Assembly: GCA_910585825.1 (NCBI GenBank)
Contig: CAJUEY010000003.1
Coordinates: forward strand, 72,186 to 136,185
Source: an uncultured Lachnospiraceae bacterium
GTDB taxonomy: Bacteria; Bacillota; Clostridia; Lachnospirales; Lachnospiraceae
DNA: 64,000 bases
Direction of reading: 5' to 3'
Shown: piece after piece, positions 34,074 to 42,860 of the stretch
Layout of the letters: each line of letters starts with the position of its first letter
Position numbering within the stretch: position 1 is the first letter of the stretch
Translations under genes and position numbers: made by a program
Notes under the pieces: model-generated
Database searches by the model: none
What the model was told of the DNA's origin: nothing
Seen by the model: only the letters and a program-made list of their open reading frames with translations

Positions 34074-34853
34074 TTATTTATCGGTTATTTTCACTTTTTC
34101 CTTAGTAAAATCCAGAATTTTTTTAAGCAGCATTTCGGAAAACAGCTTGCCCTCTTCCACATAAATGACGCTTTCCAAAAGACCTGCTTCTCTTTTCAGT
34201 TCTGCCGGAGCCAAGGCAAAATCCGCCTGATTCAACATTGGAATATCAAATCCGCTGTCTCCCGCCGCTATTACAAGCTCAGCCCCCAGCCTCTTCTTTA
34301 ACCGCAGCAGCGCGCTTCCTTTGTTTAACTGCCGAGGGACAATATATACTTTTATCCCGTTGCAGAAGACTTCCGCTTTTTCTGTATCTAAATATTTTCT
34401 CAAATATGCAGCCGAAGCCGCTGGATTATTGCTCTTGGTAAATAAAAATAAATCCCGTATGTTTCTGACTTCAAAACAGCGGTTTTTATCTTTTTCCAGA
34501 AGCTTTTCTCCATAAAGCAATTCCGCCCTGCTTTCTGCTATCAGCGCTTTTGTCTCCTCATACCAGGTTGCATCTTCTTTTCCATGCAAAAAAAGGACTC
34601 CGCCATTGCACATCAGCGCATAGTCCAAAGTCCCAATTCCCAAATCAATCCTTTGATATTGCTCCACCGTTCTCGTCGTTGTGGGAACGATGGAGACTTT
34701 ATTTTTTACTTTATTTAAAAGCCGGCATGTGGCTTCTGTCATAAAGGAAACCTCTCTTCCCTGATAGATTTCCACACACCGCTTTTTTGTTTTGATTTCA
34801 TGTTTGTAGGAATAAATCAAAGTATTATCCAGATCACAATGAAATAATATCAT
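34074..34853 (-). CDS. HAD-superfamily phosphatase of the Ter module
   Basis: The 259-residue protein has HAD motif I HCDLDNTLIYS (nucleophile Asp7, acid Asp9), motif II VPTTTRT (~57-63), Lys in RQLNKGSALLRL (motif III), and motif IV VIAAGDSGFDIPML. It has a cap between motifs II and III, like Cof-type and sucrose-phosphatase-type enzymes. HAD phosphatases are regular members of the Ter 'biosynthetic module' described by Anantharaman, Iyer and Aravind, where they may dephosphorylate a pathway intermediate; the substrate is unknown. It follows the P-type ATPase by 17 bases. GGAGGG lies before the ATG. Confidence 0.85.
   Translation of the reverse strand: MILFHCDLDNTLIYSYKHEIKTKKRCVEIYQGREVSFMTEATCRLLNKVKNKVSIVPTTTRTVEQYQRIDLGIGTLDYALMCNGGVLFLHGKEDATWYEETKALIAESRAELLYGEKLLEKDKNRCFEVRNIRDLFLFTKSNNPAASAAYLRKYLDTEKAEVFCNGIKVYIVPRQLNKGSALLRLKKRLGAELVIAAGDSGFDIPMLNQADFALAPAELKREAGLLESVIYVEEGKLFSEMLLKKILDFTKEKVKITDK
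34078..34104 (-). promoter_or_regulatory. Sigma-28-like promoter for flgM inside the 3' end of the HAD gene
   Basis: The minus strand reads TAAG-N15-ACCGATAA (-35 at 34101-34104, -10 at 34078-34085), within the last codons of the HAD gene and ~80 bases before flgM. The -10 equals the E. coli FliA consensus except for the first base. It could be chance in coding sequence, but no other promoter is evident in the 75-base gap. Confidence 0.5.
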
Positions 34854-34870
34854 AATCTACCCTCCGGGCA

Positions 34871-37579
34871 TTACGACGCGCTCTTTCCGTTTACAATCAG
34901 TTTCCGGATCAAATCCACCGGAATCATGGTAACGGCAAGCAATACAACTGCAATCCAGCCCGAAATGCCAAACGGCACACAGCTAAACATATTTCCTATC
35001 CAGGTAAACGCCGTAAAAGGCACCAGCGCTGCATTTACAATCACAGCCTGAACCAGAATAATGGTGAAAAACACTTTTAAAAATCCTGTATTATCATTTA
35101 ATCCCTTAAAGATTCCGAATCCGTCGTCTCTTACGTTAAATCCATTGAACAATGCGCTGACAATGAACAGCACAAAGTATCCGGTGAGATGTTTTCCATT
35201 CGGAACTCCGGCTAAAACGTTTCCTGCGTCATCTACCGCCCAGCCGCCGAATAGATCTGCAAAAAACGGCAGTTTTAAAAACAGAAAACTGATACAGGTC
35301 AGCCATGCGCCCATTACCACAATCTGCGCCATCATTTTCCTGCTGACGATGCTTTCATCCCTTCTTCTGGGCTTCTCGTCCATATATTTTTCCATTGCCG
35401 GTTCATTCCCCAGCATAATTGCCCCAAGTCCGTCCATAACCAGGTTGACAAATAAAAGATGCGTTACTTTCAAAGGCTCCTCCACTCCAAAGAAAGGAGC
35501 AATAGCGCTTACCACTACTGCGGCCACGTTGATAACAAGTTGGAACTTACAGAATTTTAAAATATTGTGATAGATGGTTCTGCCGTACCAAATCGCATCT
35601 TTGATGGATTTGAAGTTGTCGTCTAAAATAACAATCTTGCCCGCTTCTTTTGCAGCCTCTGTTCCGCTTCCCATGGCAAATCCCACGTCTGCACGTTTCA
35701 GGGCCGGAGAATCGTTCACACCGTCTCCCGTCATGCCTACAACCAGATTCATCTCCTGACAGAGACGCACCATACGGGATTTGTCGGTGGGCAGCGCTCT
35801 TGCGATTACACGGATATTCGGAATGATCTTCTTTAATTCATCATCTGATTTTTCATTGAGCTGTGCAGAAGTCAGGGCAATATCTGATTCATTTTTCAAA
35901 AGCCCTGCATCCCTTGCAATCGCAGCGGCTGTTTCCAGACGGTCTCCTGTAATCATAACAACCTGAATTCCCGCATTCTGTACCTGCTGGATCGCCTCTT
36001 TTGCCTCTGCTCTTACATCGTCACGGATTCCCACAAGTCCGATAATGACAATATCGTCATTGATCTGATTCTCTGTAAGGTTTTTTTCTGAGTATCCAAA
36101 TGCCAGCACGCGCATAGCCTTTTCTGCCAGGGCGTCAATTTTTTGATCCAGCACAGCCTTGTCGATTGTCTGTATATTTCCATCGCCGTCCAAATACTTC
36201 GCCGCAGATGCCAGCAGCCGTTCCGGCGCTCCTTTATAAAAGGTTTTGCCCAGGCGCTCGATTCTCGCCTGGCTGAATTTGTTAGTGGAATTAAATCCCT
36301 GGGCATCTGTAACAATACACTCTTTATCCGCCTCAAGCCCGCGGAATGTCGATTCGCCGATAAATTTCATCAAAGCCTGATCTGTTGCATTTCCGCCGAT
36401 TACTCTGTGTTCCCCGTCAAACATGGACTGGGTATTTTTTCCGATGGCAAGGTCGATGAGCCCTTTGACTTTACTGTGTCTGCCCAATTCATCAATGGGG
36501 ATGGAATTGCCGTCTGCCGTAAAGAAATCCACAACTTCCAGCTTTCCTTTTGTAATGGTTCCTGTCTTATCGCTGAATAAAATATTCAAAGACCCCGCAG
36601 TTTCAATACCCTCCGCCTTCCGGACAAGCACATTATGGTCTAACATTTTGCTGGTGTTCTGCATGAGAACCAGCGAGATCATAAGGGGCAGTCCTTCCGG
36701 AACAGCGCATACGATAATTACAACTGCCAGAGATACTGCATTAACAATATCTTTGATGATCTGCTCAATGCCGATGGAAAAATATGCCGATACGCCTCCC
36801 GCCGATACAATAAAGTAAGCAAAGTATAAAACAGCAATGACAACCGCTCCAATGTAGCCAAATGTGGAGATCTGCTTTGCCAGTTTTGCCAGTTTTACTT
36901 TCAGCGGAGAATCCGGCTCGTCTTCCTGCATTTCCTCTGCCATTTTTCCCATCATCGTCTTTAAGCCGACTTTTTGTACATCCAGAATGCCTTCGCCGTC
37001 AAAAACAACCGCGCCTCGGAACAGAGAATGTTTGTCTACAAATGTATCTCCGGTAATCTCCTCCGACAGTTTAACGCCTTCTAAAGCCTCGGATTTTTTA
37101 CATTCTTCTGCTTCTCCGTTTAGGGCAGAGTTGTCTACCGCAAGAGCACCCGACACCAAAATACCGTCTGCCGGAATTTTATCGCCGGACTGCAGCAAAA
37201 CTTTATCGCCGACAACAACGTCATCCACATCAATGACCGCTACGATTCCGTTTCTGTGCACTTTGCACTGATCTTTTTTGGTACTGTCTTTCAGTTCCCT
37301 GTATTTGGTATCGCTGGCAACGCCTGTTTTAGCTGATACGAATGCCACAATCAGCACGGCTACAATTGTTCCCAGCGGTTCATAGATCTCTGCATAGCCA
37401 AAGAAAAACATGACAATCATCAGAGCCGCAATCGCCAGCAAAACTTTGATCATGGGATCGGAAAACGTTTCTTTAAACTCTTCCCAAAACGTTGTCGGTT
37501 CGGAATCCGGTATCTCATTGGAGCCGTATTCTCTTCTGGAAGCCTCGACTTCCGCATCTGTAAGTCCCTGAAATTTCAT
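34871..37579 (-). CDS. P-type Ca2+-type cation ATPase (IIB/PMCA-like)
   Basis: The 902-residue membrane pump has the phosphorylation site FSDKTGTITKG (Asp337), the ion-binding helix AVPEGLP (~292-298), the hinge MTGDGVNDSPALK and about ten membrane segments (pairs at ~45-82 and ~240-300, then a C-terminal group). These match calcium-transporting P-type ATPases. The usual TGES loop of the actuator domain reads NGEAEE here (~154-159); the essential Glu remains. It lies between the third TerD gene and the HAD gene on one strand, with short gaps, so it appears to be part of the Ter operon. This fits the link between TerD proteins and calcium. Confidence 0.93.
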   Translation of the reverse strand: MKFQGLTDAEVEASRREYGSNEIPDSEPTTFWEEFKETFSDPMIKVLLAIAALMIVMFFFGYAEIYEPLGTIVAVLIVAFVSAKTGVASDTKYRELKDSTKKDQCKVHRNGIVAVIDVDDVVVGDKVLLQSGDKIPADGILVSGALAVDNSALNGEAEECKKSEALEGVKLSEEITGDTFVDKHSLFRGAVVFDGEGILDVQKVGLKTMMGKMAEEMQEDEPDSPLKVKLAKLAKQISTFGYIGAVVIAVLYFAYFIVSAGGVSAYFSIGIEQIIKDIVNAVSLAVVIIVCAVPEGLPLMISLVLMQNTSKMLDHNVLVRKAEGIETAGSLNILFSDKTGTITKGKLEVVDFFTADGNSIPIDELGRHSKVKGLIDLAIGKNTQSMFDGEHRVIGGNATDQALMKFIGESTFRGLEADKECIVTDAQGFNSTNKFSQARIERLGKTFYKGAPERLLASAAKYLDGDGNIQTIDKAVLDQKIDALAEKAMRVLAFGYSEKNLTENQINDDIVIIGLVGIRDDVRAEAKEAIQQVQNAGIQVVMITGDRLETAAAIARDAGLLKNESDIALTSAQLNEKSDDELKKIIPNIRVIARALPTDKSRMVRLCQEMNLVVGMTGDGVNDSPALKRADVGFAMGSGTEAAKEAGKIVILDDNFKSIKDAIWYGRTIYHNILKFCKFQLVINVAAVVVSAIAPFFGVEEPLKVTHLLFVNLVMDGLGAIMLGNEPAMEKYMDEKPRRRDESIVSRKMMAQIVVMGAWLTCISFLFLKLPFFADLFGGWAVDDAGNVLAGVPNGKHLTGYFVLFIVSALFNGFNVRDDGFGIFKGLNDNTGFLKVFFTIILVQAVIVNAALVPFTAFTWIGNMFSCVPFGISGWIAVVLLAVTMIPVDLIRKLIVNGKSAS

Positions 37580-37600
37580 AGCTGTATTATTCCTCCTAGT

Positions 37601-38191
37601 TTAAACATATCTCTGTGCAAGCTGTCCGATTCCCGGGTCATTCGTCCCCTGCCCCATAGCGTTAAACTTCCACTCTTCGTTATGTCTGTATACTTCCCCA
37701 AAAATCATCGCCGTCATACCGGAATAATTTTCCGTCAGATTGTATTTGCACATTTCCTGATTTGTCTTGCCGTCTACCAACCGGATAAACGCATTTTCAA
37801 TCATTCCGAAATGCTGGTTCCTCTCAAGCGCCTGATATATATTAACTACAATGACAATCCTGTCGTATTCCGCCGGCAGCCGGGAAAGATCTACAACGAT
37901 CTGTTCATCGTCCCCTTCTCCCGCTCCGGTAAGATTATCTCCCATATGCCAAACAGCACCTGTCTTATGCTGCAGATTCCCGAAATAAACAATATCTGAT
38001 TTATCGTAAAGCTTTCCGCCTTTTAACAGCAATGCTGATGCATCGCAGTCAATGGACTGTGGTTTGAGTGAAAAAAAACCTCCTCTGGACCGTTTTGCCT
38101 CGTCCCATCCAAGTCCGATCAAAACCTTCGATAGTCCCGCATTTTCCTTTGTCAGGCTGACTTTCTGACCTTTTTGCAAACTGATTGACAT
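37601..38191 (-). CDS. TerD-family stress protein, diverged member
   Basis: The 196-residue protein shares the TerD plan: ISLQKGQKVSLTKENAGLSK, IGLGWDEA, then HMGDNLTGAGEGDDEQIVVD (the acidic Ca2+-binding loop) and the C-terminal YRHNEEWKFNAMGQG. Compared with the two upstream copies it has an insert after GLGWDEA, lacks the FDLDAAAF-type acidic strand and has CDASALLL instead, so one calcium site may be altered. TerD proteins are cytosolic beta-sandwich proteins tied to membrane and metal stress. It resembles YceE/TerE-type members. AGGAGG precedes the ATG. Confidence 0.9.
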   Translation of the reverse strand: MSISLQKGQKVSLTKENAGLSKVLIGLGWDEAKRSRGGFFSLKPQSIDCDASALLLKGGKLYDKSDIVYFGNLQHKTGAVWHMGDNLTGAGEGDDEQIVVDLSRLPAEYDRIVIVVNIYQALERNQHFGMIENAFIRLVDGKTNQEMCKYNLTENYSGMTAMIFGEVYRHNEEWKFNAMGQGTNDPGIGQLAQRYV

Positions 38192-38207
38192 TTTTATTTT
38201 CCTCCTA

Positions 38208-38789
38208 TTATTCTGCTTCTATTCCATAATTTGCACAAAGCGCTGCAAGACCGCCCTGATAACCGCTGCCAATGGCGTTGAACTTCCATTCGTTTCCGTT
38301 CTTGTACAGTTCTCCAAATACGGCCGCCGTCTCAATAGAGAAATCTTCTCCCAGATCATAACGCAGCAGTTCTTCTCCTGTCTGCTCGTTATATATCCGG
38401 ATAAAGGCATTGTTTACCTGGCCAAAATTCTGCCGTCTCTGCTCCGCCTCATAAATCGTAACCGTAAATGCAATTTTGGTAATATTACCCGGAACCAGCG
38501 AGAGGTCAATTTTGATCTGCTCGTCATCTCCTTCGCCGGCCCCTGTCCGGTTATCTCCCATATGCTGCGCACAGCCGGAAGCATGCGTCAGATTCCCGAA
38601 AAACACAAAATCTTCCTGCCCCGACACTTTTCCTGTATCTGTCAGCAGAAATGCCGCCGTATCCAGATCAAAGTCGCCGCCGGTATCAAATGCATTCACA
38701 TCCCAGCCTAATCCTACAACTACTTTTGACAATCCCGGATTGTCCTTTGTAATACTTACTTTCTGTCCTTTTTTCAAACTAATCGGCAT
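38208..38789 (-). CDS. TerD-family calcium-binding stress protein
   Basis: The 193-residue protein has the full TerD set: LKKGQKVSITKDNPGLSKVV, GLGWDVNAFDTGGDFDLDTA (acidic metal site 1), HMGDNRTGAGEGDDEQIKID (site 2) and GNEWKFNAIGSGYQGGLAAL. It is close to the 38806-39387 product over its whole length, pointing to tandem duplication, as in yceC-yceD-yceE of Bacillus subtilis. It lies 16-17 bases from each neighbour. Confidence 0.95.
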   Translation of the reverse strand: MPISLKKGQKVSITKDNPGLSKVVVGLGWDVNAFDTGGDFDLDTAAFLLTDTGKVSGQEDFVFFGNLTHASGCAQHMGDNRTGAGEGDDEQIKIDLSLVPGNITKIAFTVTIYEAEQRRQNFGQVNNAFIRIYNEQTGEELLRYDLGEDFSIETAAVFGELYKNGNEWKFNAIGSGYQGGLAALCANYGIEAE

Positions 38790-38805
38790 AATGATCCCTC
38801 CTATT

Positions 38806-39387
38806 CTATGCTACTTCAATGCCATAATGGGCGCACAATGCCGCCAGACCTCCCTGGAAACCGCTGCCGATGGCATTGAACTTCCATTCTCCGTTATGAC
38901 GGTATAATTCTCCTACTACTACAGCTGTTTCAATGGAAAAGTCTTCTCCCAGATCGTACTTGATCAATTCTGTTCCGGTAGCCTCGTCTACAATCCGGAT
39001 GAAGGAATTCGACACCTGTCCAAAATTCTGTCTGCGGACTTCCGCATCATAAATGGTAACGGTAAATGCAATTTTGGAAATATTTGCGGGGATTTTCGCC
39101 AGATCAATCTGGATCTGCTCATCGTCTCCCTCTCCTTCCCCGGTCAGGTTGTCTCCCATATGTTTTACCGCTTCACTTGGATGCTCCAAGTTGCCGTAAA
39201 AAACAAATTCTTTTTCGGTAGGGCACTTTCCGTTTTCTCCCAGCATAAATGCTGCCGCATCCAGGTCAAAATCCGCTCCGGAATCAAATGCATTTACATC
39301 CCAGCCCAGACCTATCATGATATTTTTCAGTCCCGGATTTCCTTTTGTTAAATCTACTTTTTGTCCTTTTGATAAATTAATCGGCAT
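38806..39387 (-). CDS. TerD-family calcium-binding stress protein
   Basis: The 193-residue protein is a canonical TerD: MPINLSKGQKVDLTKGNPGL, GLGWDVNAFDSGADFDLDAA, MLGENGKCPTEKEFVFYGNL, HMGDNLTGEGEGDDEQIQID and GEWKFNAIGSGFQGGLAALC. Acidic residues of the two loops should bind calcium. It is the first TerD after telA, 24 bases downstream of it. Such proteins appear in tellurite, phage and membrane-stress responses; the biochemical role is unsettled. Confidence 0.95.
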   Translation of the reverse strand: MPINLSKGQKVDLTKGNPGLKNIMIGLGWDVNAFDSGADFDLDAAAFMLGENGKCPTEKEFVFYGNLEHPSEAVKHMGDNLTGEGEGDDEQIQIDLAKIPANISKIAFTVTIYDAEVRRQNFGQVSNSFIRIVDEATGTELIKYDLGEDFSIETAVVVGELYRHNGEWKFNAIGSGFQGGLAALCAHYGIEVA

Positions 39388-39411
39388 AGCAATTCCTCCT
39401 CCACTTTATGT

Positions 39412-40560
39412 TTATTGATTTTGTTTGCTTGGATTATGATACATCTTGTGGAACTCTGTTTTGATATTTTCCAGACGCTCCTGATCCATAGCTCTCTGCT
39501 TTTTCGCATTTTCCTGAATCTGCCTTGTCTCGTCAATACCGTTTACAATCGTTCTCCAAGTTGTTTCCAGTGTTTCAATTTTGATGGAGCTTCCGGACGC
39601 CATTCTGGTGATCATCTTAGACTGCTCTACTGTATTCTTGGCATTTCTTATCAGCATTTCATTTGTCTTTTCATCTAATGCAGACATTGCATCCGCCTGA
39701 AGTTTCTGACGTTTCAGCATAATCGCCTGGGCAAGCGCCTGCTTAAATACCGGAAGCGTGATGATAAACGCCGAATTGATCTTTCTTACAAGATTCATAT
39801 TGGAAAATTCCATCGTCTTAATCATCGGAACGGACTGAAGAGCAACATTTTCTGCCGTTCGCAGATCCTGCGTCCTCTGCTCTAACATCATCAGGGACTG
39901 CTGCAGCCCCTGTATTTCAAACTGAATGGACATATCGCCGGAGCTTTCCATGTCGCTTTCTCTCTGGGCAATATATGCTTCCAGCTCTCTGCAGCCCTGC
40001 TCTCCTGCCAGTATGTATTTCACAAGATCATGATAGTAGTTGACATTCGCCTGAAACATCTGTTCTAATTTGCGGTTTGTCTGTTTAATCTCTGATTCAT
40101 ATTGTTTGAGCTGGACGTAGATTTTATCCACCTCGTCGCCCATCGTATGATATTTTGCCAGAATCTTATCCAGCTGCTTTCTTAAATTTCCAAACAATTT
40201 TCCAAATAGTCCCGGATTGTCTTTGATTTCTTCTATATCGAATTTTTCCATGATCTTTGCCAGTGTATTTAACATTGTACTGGTTTCATCAATTTGCGAC
40301 ATATTCATGCTGTTCAAAACAACGTCGGAAGCCCTTGATATCTCTTCCGCCGCCTCTGCGCCGAAGGATACAATCGTCTCCGGATTATCAATTTCAATTG
40401 TACTGACAAGCGCATCCACCTCTGCAGAATTTACAAGCTCTTCATTCATCTTCTGTCTGTCTGCAGCAATATCATAGCTTTCAACAACTTCCAGTTCGTT
40501 TTTTGCCGCCGGTGCAGCGGACTGCTGCTGCATAGCAGCTCTGCTAAAATCAAGCCCCAT
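39412..40560 (-). CDS. TelA-family toxic anion resistance protein (YceH-like)
   Basis: The 382-residue helical protein matches TelA/YceH: VVLNSMNMSQIDETSTML, DIEEIKDNPGLFGKLFGNLR, LDKILAKYHTMGDEVDKIYV, AYIAQRESDMESSGDMSIQF and SMITRMASG-type C-terminal segments. No membrane segment is seen; long coiled coils dominate. The start is the ATG at 40558-40560, six bases after GAGAGG, one base past the stop of the upstream YceG gene. A longer frame back to 40752 is non-coding in that region. TelA members travel with TerD proteins; their function is unknown beyond association with tellurite and toxin tolerance. Confidence 0.92.
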   Translation of the reverse strand: MGLDFSRAAMQQQSAAPAAKNELEVVESYDIAADRQKMNEELVNSAEVDALVSTIEIDNPETIVSFGAEAAEEISRASDVVLNSMNMSQIDETSTMLNTLAKIMEKFDIEEIKDNPGLFGKLFGNLRKQLDKILAKYHTMGDEVDKIYVQLKQYESEIKQTNRKLEQMFQANVNYYHDLVKYILAGEQGCRELEAYIAQRESDMESSGDMSIQFEIQGLQQSLMMLEQRTQDLRTAENVALQSVPMIKTMEFSNMNLVRKINSAFIITLPVFKQALAQAIMLKRQKLQADAMSALDEKTNEMLIRNAKNTVEQSKMITRMASGSSIKIETLETTWRTIVNGIDETRQIQENAKKQRAMDQERLENIKTEFHKMYHNPSKQNQ

Positions 40561-40561
40561 A

Positions 40562-42835
40562 TTAATTACCTCTCTTAAATATTTTTTCACGCCAGGAAGG
40601 ACGTGTGACGGAAGAAATCTGCGCAAAATCGGGAATCTGCAGATCATAGATATATTCCCCGATCTGATGCTCTTCCATAATTTTTGTGTTGTAATATTTC
40701 TCAGCGCCCTGGTAGCCTGTAGGAACAAAAAATAATACGTCAAAACCCACAAGGTTTAAATAAGCCGCCAGGATGGAATCCTCCAGAGAAACCAGATTCT
40801 CTGTTGTATGAATATAAATCATTTTCGGATTTTTTTTGGTAAAGTCAAACTTCTGAATCAAACGCGTCATGTCTTTTTTTAAATTCAGGGCAATGGAAAT
40901 AACGGTATATTCCATCCCGTTTTCAAAGGTTCCCCTGATGATTTTCTGATCAATTAAAAGCTGCAGTTTATCCAACAGATGTTCCTGTACTTCTTCTCTC
41001 AAAAAGCCATAGGCATATGCCGGATGATCTTTGATTTTCGCCTTTAACAGTTTTCCGTTTTTAAAGAAAGACGATACATGGGCTTTGATGGGATTTGGCT
41101 CTGCCGGATTTATATAAGGCATATTTTTTAATACTATGGCATCCTCTGTCATCAGCATCTTGATTCCCGCCCAGTACTGGGGCAGTAAACCGTCCTTTAC
41201 CCCGGATGCTTTTGCAAAAATCACCGGCATGTTTACAGCAGCATCCGTCGTGCTGAAATTCGGCCTGTACTTCAACTCCTGATTCCACAGGATTTTGATC
41301 TCTTCATATGTTGTCCGAAGGGAAAGTGCATTTGCCTTCGTATACTGTCTGTCCCGATATATGCCGGAATCCTGATACATTAACGTATCCAGCTCCCTTT
41401 CTGCCTGATATGCCGCAGTTCCCATTTGAAACACAGACTGTTCCGCCGGGAATTTTTCTACTGTCATTGACTCTCTATAGGTTTTTTCAAATAATAATGC
41501 ATCCGCCAAACAACAGGCTTCATTCAAATTCGGTTTTAAAACTACCACATCCACCGGAAGCCTTGCCAGAAATTTCAAAAACATCGCCTCATTACCGCTT
41601 TTTACGCCTCCAAGATGAATAAAACAGCCGATCTGAGGCGTCTGCCAATGGACAAACAGTTTGGAAAGGTACCGCTTTAACCAGCATAATAAATATACCG
41701 CTTTATTGGTAAGCTTATTCAGATTCATACCGGATGCTTTGGATTCCTCTAGCAAAATATCAATAAATGCTTTATGCATCACATTTTGCAATTCCAAATT
41801 GGCAGGATACTGAATATTCAAAGAAAGATCCAAAAGCATCTGGTCCTGACTGCCATAATTTTTTCTCCGAACGGCGTTAATCTCTTCCATTTCCGGCTTT
41901 GGAACGCCCTTTTCCACAACAACAACATTCCTTCTGCTGTTTGTCAGAGCAAGATGCAGCTGATACAGATCATTTAAATAAGTCAGTTTGTCCTCTACTC
42001 CATTTATTCTGTAAAAACAATTATAAAACTGATTGGGATCTGTTCCCCGCGTCTGCGTATCCGCTTTGATGTCTTCTATGCCCTTTCCCTTGATCCAGGC
42101 ATTTGTACAGTTGATTAGTTTTGGTTTTGCACGGTAAAGCTTTTCCTGGCTGAACTGATTTTGCATTTCAGCCCGAAGGTATTTTAAATTAAAATATTCC
42201 GGAAACGGTGTCTGCGCCGGAAGGATCAGCTCGTCAGAATAAACAAAAGAAGGGTCCTTTTTCCGGTATTCCCCGTCTCCCCTGTACTGCAGCAAAACAA
42301 TGTCGCAGCCCGCCTTTGAAAGAACGGACAAAAGCATCAGTTCATAATTTCCGACTTCACCTTCATACAGGATTTTGGGAAGACGGTTTTCGCCCAGCTG
42401 ATTGACAATCCTTTCAAATTTATAATACAGCCAGCACATGAACTTAATATATGCATTCTTTATCATGTTTTGGTTTTTTCCTGCTTTCCGCAGACCGTCT
42501 AAGGTGTCATAAATAGAAACGGCCACGTTATCCCTCTGGCGTATGTTCATCCTGGGAAGCCATTTTTTGAGGCTTGCAGTAATAAAATCCACACTCATTT
42601 GAAAATTCATGCCCATCATTTCATTATAATAGGCAAGGTTTTTCTCATCCGGATTCGGGATTCTTCCTTCAATCACTACCCCGAAGCTTCTTGCTGTTTC
42701 ATAATATTTTTGGATAAATTCTTTGATTTCATCATTGTATCCGTTGATCCGGTAAAAATAAACACCGTCTTCCTTCCGGGCGTTTCTCTCCAAAAAAAAT
42801 TCTTTTAATTCCCGGAGTTTTTTACGTTCAAACAT
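40562..42835 (-). CDS. YceG-family protein of the Ter biosynthetic module, internally duplicated
   Basis: The 757-residue protein resembles YceG of the yceCDEFGHI stress operon, a putative part of the Ter biosynthetic module. It consists of two copies of one unit. Unit 1 (~24-185) has GVYFYRINGYNDEIKEF, IKFMCWLYYKFERIV and AGCDIVLLQYRGD. Unit 2 (~269-440) has NCFYRINGVEDKLTYL, VYLLCWLKRYLSKLF and LPVDVVVLKPNLN. The C-terminal ~250 residues include NALSLRTTYEEIKILWNQE and KKNPKMIYIHTTENLVSLE and are not repeated. The enzymatic role is unknown; no standard catalytic motif was recognised. The gene follows the protease fusion by 25 bases. Confidence 0.85.
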   Translation of the reverse strand: MFERKKLRELKEFFLERNARKEDGVYFYRINGYNDEIKEFIQKYYETARSFGVVIEGRIPNPDEKNLAYYNEMMGMNFQMSVDFITASLKKWLPRMNIRQRDNVAVSIYDTLDGLRKAGKNQNMIKNAYIKFMCWLYYKFERIVNQLGENRLPKILYEGEVGNYELMLLSVLSKAGCDIVLLQYRGDGEYRKKDPSFVYSDELILPAQTPFPEYFNLKYLRAEMQNQFSQEKLYRAKPKLINCTNAWIKGKGIEDIKADTQTRGTDPNQFYNCFYRINGVEDKLTYLNDLYQLHLALTNSRRNVVVVEKGVPKPEMEEINAVRRKNYGSQDQMLLDLSLNIQYPANLELQNVMHKAFIDILLEESKASGMNLNKLTNKAVYLLCWLKRYLSKLFVHWQTPQIGCFIHLGGVKSGNEAMFLKFLARLPVDVVVLKPNLNEACCLADALLFEKTYRESMTVEKFPAEQSVFQMGTAAYQAERELDTLMYQDSGIYRDRQYTKANALSLRTTYEEIKILWNQELKYRPNFSTTDAAVNMPVIFAKASGVKDGLLPQYWAGIKMLMTEDAIVLKNMPYINPAEPNPIKAHVSSFFKNGKLLKAKIKDHPAYAYGFLREEVQEHLLDKLQLLIDQKIIRGTFENGMEYTVISIALNLKKDMTRLIQKFDFTKKNPKMIYIHTTENLVSLEDSILAAYLNLVGFDVLFFVPTGYQGAEKYYNTKIMEEHQIGEYIYDLQIPDFAQISSVTRPSWREKIFKRGN

Positions 42836-42860
42836 ATGCTTTTATTTCCCTTTATTTCAT

